The translations under genes and the position numbers were made by a program. A stretch of 64,000 nt of DNA, from the NCBI RefSeq assembly GCF_001908275.1, contig NZ_CP018620.1, positions 3,038,001 through 3,102,000 on the forward strand. The letters are read 5' to 3'. This document shows, piece by piece, positions 59,053 through 64,000 of the stretch. How positions within the stretch are numbered: the stretch's first letter is position 1; every line of letters starts with the position of its first letter. This DNA is from Paenibacillus xylanexedens. GTDB taxonomy: Bacteria; Bacillota; Bacilli; Paenibacillales; Paenibacillaceae. Under the pieces are notes generated by a model. It had not been told where the DNA came from and ran no database searches. It was given only the letters and a program-made list of their open reading frames with translations.

Positions 59053-59862
59053 GTGCAGCAAGCAATCGCTATATTAGACTCCGGTGTGGGGGGATTGACC
59101 GTCGCCAAGGAAGTGATGCGTCAGCTCCCGCGGGAAAAAATCATTTATTTTGGGGATACTGCCCGGACACCGTACGGACCCCGTTCGTCCGAACAAGTAA
59201 AACAATTTACGGAACAAATCGTTGATTTCTTGATCCAATTCGATCCGAAGGTTATCGTTATCGCCTGTAATACAGCAACAGCAGCCGCGTTGGAGTATAT
59301 CCGTGGCAAGGTGAATATGCCTGTCATTGGTGTTATACATCCGGGTGCGCGGGCCGCAATCACAGCGACACGTACAGGACGTATTGGTGTGATTGGTACC
59401 ACGGGTACCATAGGTAGTGGGGCTTATACAACGGCACTCAAACAGTTGTCCCCCTATATTGATGTGGTCAGTCAGGCTTGTCCGGCGCTGGTGCCGTTGG
59501 TGGAACAAGGTGAATTTCGTTCCGAGCACACGACACATACGGTGGAACAATCATTGGGCGAGATCAAACAACAGCCAATCGATTGTCTTATTCTGGGTTG
59601 TACGCATTATCCCTTTCTCATGGACACGATTCAGGAAGTTATGGGACAGGAAGTGAAGTTAATCAGTTCAGCAGATGAAACAGCACGTGAAATCAGTACA
59701 ATTTTATATGATAAACGAAAGCTGGCCAGTGGGGATGAGACTCCGGTGCATCAATTTTTCTGCACGGGTGACCCGAGAATGTTCCAGAATATCACCCGTC
59801 GATGGTTGGGGGAGCAGATCTCCAAGACCCCTGTTGTCTGGCAGGTAACGCAATTATCATAG
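59053..59862 (+). CDS. racE: Glutamate racemase
   Basis: It interconverts L- and D-glutamate for peptidoglycan. Catalytic Cys residues are in IACNTATAAA and LGCTHYPF. The N-terminus AIAILDSGVGGLTVAKEV and FGDTARTPYGPRS are diagnostic. The GTG at 59053 (269 residues) gives the usual family length and start MQQAIAIL. The GTG at 59047, nearer to AAGGA, is the alternative. The frame stays open upstream but the extra residues are not family-like. Confidence 0.95.
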   Translation: MQQAIAILDSGVGGLTVAKEVMRQLPREKIIYFGDTARTPYGPRSSEQVKQFTEQIVDFLIQFDPKVIVIACNTATAAALEYIRGKVNMPVIGVIHPGARAAITATRTGRIGVIGTTGTIGSGAYTTALKQLSPYIDVVSQACPALVPLVEQGEFRSEHTTHTVEQSLGEIKQQPIDCLILGCTHYPFLMDTIQEVMGQEVKLISSADETAREISTILYDKRKLASGDETPVHQFFCTGDPRMFQNITRRWLGEQISKTPVVWQVTQLS

Positions 59863-59919
59863 TTATACTCAAAATATGCATGAATAAGACTTTTAATTAA
59901 TGTAATTTGGTTGTGGACC

Positions 59920-59950
59920 ATCCCGGAACTGTGAAGTTCCGGGATTTTTT
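59920..59950 (+). terminator. racE terminator
   Basis: ATCCCGGAACT-GTGA-AGTTCCGGGAT followed by six T residues, a perfect 11-bp stem. Confidence 0.9.
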
Positions 59951-60090
59951 GTCGTCATTATGCATTAACAGGAGATAAACATGATTCTTGTCACATGACG
60001 GACAACCTGACCTGCATACATATGTTACAGACACGAAATCGGTCAGAATTGGACAGGAGACCTGTCTTTTCCTGTGGAAAGGAGAACAAC

Positions 60091-61302
60091 ATGGATCTGC
60101 AGTGGATTATCGTTCAGCGGGGAGATACAATGCCGCGAATTGCGTCAGCACATCATATGACCAAAGAGTTTCTTGCCGCACTGAACCCGGAAGTGGCTTC
60201 CCAGCCATACTTGCTGGCAGGTCAGATGCTGCGTATTGTCCCCGGGACAGGTCGCAGATACGCTGTACCGCCCGGAGAACGTGTAGGGGGGATTGCAGGC
60301 AGATTTGGTCTGGACGAAGAGGAGTTGCGCCAAGCCAATCCCGAAATCACCAATATAACCGACTGGGTTGGTCGCTGTATTCATATTCCGGCTTCGAATG
60401 GAAAAACTATTGTAAAGATTCAGGGAGAGTATGGTTATCGAGAATTAATCAGGGATATAGACAAGTTGGAGAATCAATACCCGTTTATCGAGACGGGGTC
60501 CATTGGAACAAGTGTCATGGGGAAGTCGCTGCCTTATTTGCGTATTGGGCAAGGGTCGAGACATATCCATGTTAACGCTTCCGTTCATGCGAATGAGTGG
60601 TTGACAACAGCAGTTCTGATGAGGTTTATCGAGGAGTATGCCGAGACGTATAGTGCGCATAGGACATGGCATCAATACCAGACAGAACGCTGGATGCAAG
60701 AGACGACACTTTGGGCCGTGCCGATGGTTAATCCGGACGGGGTTGAACTGGTTCAGGAAGGTGTGGTCAATCAACATCCACATGCACAGCAGTTGTTAGC
60801 CTGGAATGCCGACAGATCACATTTCACCCATTGGAAGGCCAACATCAGAGGGGTGGATCTGAATGATCAATTTCCAGCCCATTGGGATGAAGAAGCAGCG
60901 AGAAGAGGTGTGACCTCACCTGGCCCCAGGGATTATGCAGGGACAGCGCCATTGACAGAACCGGAGGCACAGGCCCTCGCGCAGTGGACACAGCAACATA
61001 CATTTGATGCGGTTGTATCCCTGCATAGTCAGGGACAGGAGATCTATTGGAACTACCGTGATCTGGAACCTAGGGAGAGTGGACCGTTGTCGCGTAGACT
61101 CGCCAAAGCTTCCGGCTATAAGGCGGTGAAGCTCGGTGGCAGTGATGCCGGATACAAGGACTGGTTTATTCAAGATTTCGGTAGACCGGGCTTCACGGTA
61201 GAAGTTGGATTGGGTGTTAATCCGCTTCCGGTAGAACAGTTTGATGATATCTGTATAGAAGTGGGAATGTTGCTGGCTGAACTGTTATCCAATGGACAAT
61301 GA
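60091..61302 (+). CDS. LysM/M14 zinc carboxypeptidase (gamma-D-glutamyl-diamino-acid type)
   Basis: The ATG at 60091 follows GGAGAACAAC (403 residues). The N-terminus has two LysM-like segments (VQRGDTMPRIASAHHMTKEF; VPPGERVGGIAGRFGLDEEE) without an evident signal peptide. The rest is an M14 peptidase. Zinc ligands are His and Glu in SVHANEWL and His in VVSLHSQG. The catalytic Glu is in TVEVGLG. The layout matches endopeptidase I of Bacillus sphaericus, which cuts cell-wall peptide stems, often in spores or germination. Lack of a signal peptide also suggests sporulation or cytosolic muropeptide recycling. Confidence 0.9.
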   Translation: MDLQWIIVQRGDTMPRIASAHHMTKEFLAALNPEVASQPYLLAGQMLRIVPGTGRRYAVPPGERVGGIAGRFGLDEEELRQANPEITNITDWVGRCIHIPASNGKTIVKIQGEYGYRELIRDIDKLENQYPFIETGSIGTSVMGKSLPYLRIGQGSRHIHVNASVHANEWLTTAVLMRFIEEYAETYSAHRTWHQYQTERWMQETTLWAVPMVNPDGVELVQEGVVNQHPHAQQLLAWNADRSHFTHWKANIRGVDLNDQFPAHWDEEAARRGVTSPGPRDYAGTAPLTEPEAQALAQWTQQHTFDAVVSLHSQGQEIYWNYRDLEPRESGPLSRRLAKASGYKAVKLGGSDAGYKDWFIQDFGRPGFTVEVGLGVNPLPVEQFDDICIEVGMLLAELLSNGQ

Positions 61303-61358
61303 GGCAAGACCCCAGATTACAAAGGTGTGAAACTTAACAGTAGATCATTCGTATAACA

Positions 61359-61390
61359 GGAACGGACGCTATGAGCGACGTTCCGTTTTT
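61359..61390 (+). terminator. Terminator after the M14 gene
   Basis: GGAACG-GA-CGCT-ATG-AGCG-A-CGTTCC followed by GTTTTTA. Confidence 0.75.
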
Positions 61391-61498
61391 ATTATTTTTG
61401 ATAATGGCATGTTACGTCATTCGTTCTGAATGGTTTTCGAACGGGTAATGATGGATGTGCCGTTTCGGCGACATATACAATTATACGGAGGGATTTAA

Positions 61499-61756
61499 AT
61501 GAAGTGGAGAAGACTGCTGTCGTTCAAACGATGGACACAAGTTTTCAAAAGGCTCCCCCGGCTGCTCCGGGCTCCGCAGATTCCTTTGGGAGAAAAGCTG
61601 TTGTTTATTATTCCAGCGCTATTATATTGGGTACTTCCTGACGTAATGCCGTTTATGCCCATCGATGATATCGGGGTCACTTTGATTCTGATGAACTGGT
61701 TTGTAAGCCGGGCAGAACGTAAATATCCTGTGCTTCAGGAGGGGGCACCTTCTTAA
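61499..61756 (+). CDS. Small DUF1232-like membrane-associated protein
   Basis: 85 residues with RBS CGGAGGG. KLLFIIPALLYWVLPDVMPF and MPIDDIGVTLILM match the sPxDlxPdxxPxxGxxDD pattern of DUF1232/YkvA proteins. One probable membrane segment, basic N-terminus. Function unknown. Confidence 0.75.
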   Translation: MKWRRLLSFKRWTQVFKRLPRLLRAPQIPLGEKLLFIIPALLYWVLPDVMPFMPIDDIGVTLILMNWFVSRAERKYPVLQEGAPS

Positions 61757-61898
61757 TTTGCGGCGCAATGGATCATTTTAACATTGAATTCGCATCAATG
61801 TTATTGCGAAGAGCGGTAACTTTCTTTACAATAGATGCTGTAGTTTAAGAATGCTGAAATTGTTGAAACCTGCAATTACAATATAGGAGATGAAGAGA

Positions 61899-62201
61899 AT
61901 GAACTGCAAAATTACGCGTAATGCTGCTAAAGTATTGAAGCTTGAATTGGACAAGCCGGAGAACGAAGGAAAAAAACTGCGCGTTGTCATCACCCATGCA
62001 CATGGTGACCATGCTCACTACGGCCTGGATATCGACACACCAAAAGAAAATGATACAGTTGTATCTACCGATAAAGAGATTGATGTCATTCTTGCAAATG
62101 ACCAGCCTTTGTTGAACGGTGTTAAAATTGACTACCTCTACTTCCCGGAAGAGGGATTTGTTATTACGAATCCGTCCCAAGGTAATCACGGCGACCACTA
62201 A
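61899..62201 (+). CDS. IscA/HesB-like iron-sulfur biosynthesis family protein lacking Cys ligands
   Basis: ATG at 61899 follows AGGAG at 9 bases (100 residues); the ATG at 61890 is too close. MNCKITRNAAKVLKLELDK followed by KKLRVVITHAHGDHAHYGLD and the PLLNGVKIDYLYFPEEGFVI segment are the HesB/IscA fold. The usual three Cys ligands are replaced or missing (only Cys3 remains). A His-rich strip (THAHGDHAHYG, GNHGDH) could bind metal. It is co-directional with DUF1450, 21 bases apart. Confidence 0.8.
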   Translation: MNCKITRNAAKVLKLELDKPENEGKKLRVVITHAHGDHAHYGLDIDTPKENDTVVSTDKEIDVILANDQPLLNGVKIDYLYFPEEGFVITNPSQGNHGDH

Positions 62202-62222
62202 GGGCGCGAAGAAGGGGAACTC

Positions 62223-62444
62223 ATGGCTAACGATATCCGCGTATGCGAAAAGTGTAATCATGTCCGACTGAAATCGATTGTACCCAAGTTGCAAAAAATG
62301 GCTCCAGACACGGAGATCAAGATTGGGTGCAAATCCTATTGTGGTCCTTGCGCGAAACGTGCATTTGTCTTTATTAATGGTCGGTATATCAGTGCGCCGA
62401 CAGAAGAAGAAGTGCTCGCCAAAGTCGCAAAGTTCGTGAAGTAA
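62223..62444 (+). CDS. DUF1450 (YuzB-like) protein
   Basis: 73 residues, RBS GAAGGGGAA. VCEKCNHVRLKSIVPKLQKM and KIGCKSYCGPCAKRAFVFIN show the four conserved Cys (CxxC and CxxxCGxC) of DUF1450, so a metal or Fe-S site is likely. Position 21 bases after the IscA-like gene suggests an operon concerned with iron-sulfur or redox function. Confidence 0.9.
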   Translation: MANDIRVCEKCNHVRLKSIVPKLQKMAPDTEIKIGCKSYCGPCAKRAFVFINGRYISAPTEEEVLAKVAKFVK

Positions 62445-62490
62445 TAGGATATAAAAAGGTGAGTGGAGAAAACTGTCCACACATCAGAAA

Positions 62491-62517
62491 GGAGGGGCTA
62501 AGTGCCTCTCCATTTTT
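62491..62517 (+). terminator. Probable terminator after DUF1450
   Basis: GGAGGGGC-TAAGT-GCCTCTCC followed by ATTTTTG. Confidence 0.6.
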
Positions 62518-62544
62518 GCGTTTGGGTAGCAGCGAAAGGATGTG

Positions 62545-62943
62545 TTACTCCATAGCACCTTTGACCATTTCATAAATTTCGAAGGCATCTTCTCGAATTT
62601 CAATAGCAATGACCGTAGTATCCTTTTTCAGAAAATGTACATGCCCCATTCGTTCTTCCTCTAATTCGATCCAACCTGTATCCGCTAACTTCTGAAAATA
62701 ATCCAATGGCGGGTAGAGTCCTTGCTCACCCCCAATATGTTTCAGCTCATACTTAACACCTTCTTTAAGAGTGGGATGATCGGAATAAGCTATGTTTTCA
62801 ATAAGTTTTGCATTGGTTGGAACCGGGATGTCTGGGTTCATGGATGACGCTGTATATCCTTCTATCTCGTATGTTGCAGGAGTGCAGCCTTGTACCCAAA
62901 TGAGCAAGGGCAACATACAGAGTGTCAGTAATATTTTCTTCAA
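62545..62943 (-). CDS. Small lipoprotein
   Basis: TTG start at 62943 with AGGAGG at 7-base spacing (132 residues). The hydrophobic signal (LLTLCMLPLLIWVQG) ends in lipobox VQGC, so it should be membrane-anchored by a diacylglyceryl Cys. The mature part (PIPVPTNAKLIENIAYSDHP; VKYELKHIGGEQ; HFLKKDTTVIAIEIREDAFE) has no family I recognise. Confidence 0.75.
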   Translation of the reverse strand: MKKILLTLCMLPLLIWVQGCTPATYEIEGYTASSMNPDIPVPTNAKLIENIAYSDHPTLKEGVKYELKHIGGEQGLYPPLDYFQKLADTGWIELEEERMGHVHFLKKDTTVIAIEIREDAFEIYEMVKGAME

Positions 62944-63032
62944 ATAAATTCCTCCTGATTTGCCATGATTACCTAATAAACGTAGCGAAATCAATTAAAG
63001 TTACGATAAAAACACAAAAGAAGAAGAGGAAA

Positions 63033-63074
63033 ATGAATTCAATCCAGAGTCAGCACGGTCAAGGGGATTTATAA
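63033..63074 (+). other. Possible 13-residue leader peptide upstream of a terminator
   Basis: ATG with GAAGAGGAAA upstream encodes MNSIQSQHGQGDL and stops at 63074. A terminator hairpin follows at 63092, and the aldo/keto reductase gene at 63249. A leader/attenuator arrangement is possible but unsupported beyond the position. Confidence 0.25.
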
Positions 63075-63091
63075 CGTTCCTGTCACATCAG

Positions 63092-63124
63092 AACCCGCAG
63101 GGCAGTAATGCTTTGCGGGTTTTT
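63092..63124 (+). terminator. Terminator or attenuator before the aldo/keto reductase
   Basis: AACCCGCA and TGCGGGTT flank a 14-base loop, followed by TTTTC. It has no evident upstream gene on this strand except the 13-codon ORF at 63033. Confidence 0.7.
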
Positions 63125-63248
63125 CATATCTTTTGCAAAGACTCTCGATCCATGGGTTTACTCCGATAGTATGTCGAATGGTCGCTTAAAATTCTGTGAG
63201 AAGGTTAATAGAACAAGAGCAGGCAAAGTTCCATACGGGAGGTACAGA

Positions 63249-64000
63249 ATGACAAAACATATTACAGATTGTACGATTCTGAACAACGGAGTAACGATGC
63301 CATGGCTAGGATTTGGAACATATAAAGCAAAAGGTAAGGAAGTACAACAGGCGGTTGAGACCGCTTTGGAGGTTGGATATCGTAGTATTGATACCGCGTC
63401 CATCTATGGCAATGAGGAAGAAGTGGGACAAGCTATTGCAAGCAGTGGTGTTGCCCGTAACGAACTGTTTGTGACGACGAAGCTCTGGAACGAGGATCAG
63501 GGATTTGACTCAACGTTGAGAGCATTTGAAGCCAGTCAGAAGGCGCTTGGACTGAATGTGATTGATCTTTATTTAATTCACTGGCCTGGCAGAGACCAGT
63601 ACAAGGAGACGTGGAGAGCATTCGAACGTCTATATAGCGAAGGAAGCATCCGTGCAATTGGTGTGAGTAACTTTCAAGTTCACCATTTGCAAGATATCAT
63701 AGATGAGGGCGGAACGGTGCCTGCGGTTAATCAGGTAGAGCTGCATCCAGGTCTGATCCAGCAGGAACTTCAGGATTTCTGCGGGGCTCAGGGAATTCAG
63801 CTGGAGGCATGGAGCCCGATCATGAAAGGTAAGCTGAACCAAGAGTCCACCCTCAAAGCACTGGCCCAGAAATATGGGAAAACGCCAGCACAGATCATTC
63901 TGCGCTGGGACATTCAGAATCAGATTGTGACGATTCCGAAGTCGGTTACCCCGGAGCGGATTCGTGAGAATGCGGACATCTTTGACTTTGAATTGACGCC
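63249..64000 (+). CDS. Aldo/keto reductase, 3' end cut by window
   Basis: ATG with RBS GGGAGGTACAGA. The frame is open to the window edge (about 250 residues seen). The AKR pattern is intact: GFGTYKAKG, Asp and Tyr in SIDTASIYGNEEEVG, Lys in VTTKLWN, His in LYLIHWPG, then AIGVSNF, the QVELHP segment and IPKSVTPERIREN for NADPH binding. It reduces aldehydes or ketones with NADPH. The closest style is the 2,5-diketo-gluconate/YvgN-type reductases of Bacillus. The remaining C-terminus is outside the window. Confidence 0.92.
   Translation, partial: MTKHITDCTILNNGVTMPWLGFGTYKAKGKEVQQAVETALEVGYRSIDTASIYGNEEEVGQAIASSGVARNELFVTTKLWNEDQGFDSTLRAFEASQKALGLNVIDLYLIHWPGRDQYKETWRAFERLYSEGSIRAIGVSNFQVHHLQDIIDEGGTVPAVNQVELHPGLIQQELQDFCGAQGIQLEAWSPIMKGKLNQESTLKALAQKYGKTPAQIILRWDIQNQIVTIPKSVTPERIRENADIFDFELT

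Overview
The window looks like a chromosomal segment of a Paenibacillus-type Firmicute. The evidence is S-layer-homology (SLH) anchored giant exoenzymes, Gram-positive ribosome-binding sites (GGAGG) with frequent GTG/TTG starts, CcpA (cre), Fur and LexA-type sites of the Bacillus kind, YtxH/YutE/DUF896/DUF1450 housekeeping families, an AraM/EgsA-type glycerol-1-phosphate dehydrogenase and a BclA-like collagen protein. No rRNA or CRISPR was seen. There is one tRNA (Leu, anticodon CAG).

Layout. 1-3,000: a patchy accessory region with small orphan ORFs, strong terminators and a LexA-like box, which reads like a prophage or island remnant. 3,200-15,300: two divergent S-layer-anchored exoenzymes, a CBM9/esterase/FN3/SLH protein (minus) and a 2,682-residue protein with two GH43 domains, four LamG domains and Ig-like domains (plus). 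Two cre sites between them point to carbon catabolite control. 15,400-20,300: an alpha/beta hydrolase-MarR pair behind a 25-bp palindrome, a BBE-type flavoenzyme, and a MarR-nitroreductase-ABM monooxygenase operon with an array of three operator-like palindromes. 20,400-24,100: a Fur-controlled iron cluster with a Btr-like AraC regulator fused to a binding-protein domain, a siderophore-binding lipoprotein and a FhuF-like reductase. 24,300-33,700: a TetR regulator, an NAD-dependent epimerase-like protein, and a collagen-like protein of about 2,538 residues with roughly 770 Gly-X-Thr triplets. TetR-operator-like palindromes precede all three genes.

33,800-42,200: DUF896 protein, FMO-like flavoprotein, an HTH-like orphan, a glutamic (G1/eqolisin) peptidase, the fructose operon fruR-fruK-fruA and a methyltransferase. 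42,200-47,900: zinc alcohol dehydrogenase, a bicupin oxalate decarboxylase homologue with an altered lid motif, a divergent SDR/MerR pair with two palindromic MerR operators, two gene remnants and a LysR regulator. 47,900-55,300: spermidine-synthase-like protein, diguanylate cyclase, HxlR regulator, a frameshifted doxX, a Gfo/Idh/MocA oxidoreductase, tRNA-Leu, egsA and a protein with two HTH repeats. 55,700-64,000: mostly housekeeping genes, namely a lone holin, Dabb protein, a 36-residue membrane peptide, YutE-like and DUF4261 proteins, YtxH, glutamate racemase, a LysM/M14 peptidase, an IscA-like protein, DUF1450, a lipoprotein and a truncated aldo/keto reductase at the right edge.

The items that most deserve a second look are the giant Thr-rich collagen protein under a possible TetR circuit, the S-layer-tethered esterase/GH43 pair under cre control, the oxalate decarboxylase lid change, and several clean operator architectures. 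Starts were re-chosen from ribosome-binding sites in many genes. All family names come from reading motifs by eye, without database searches.
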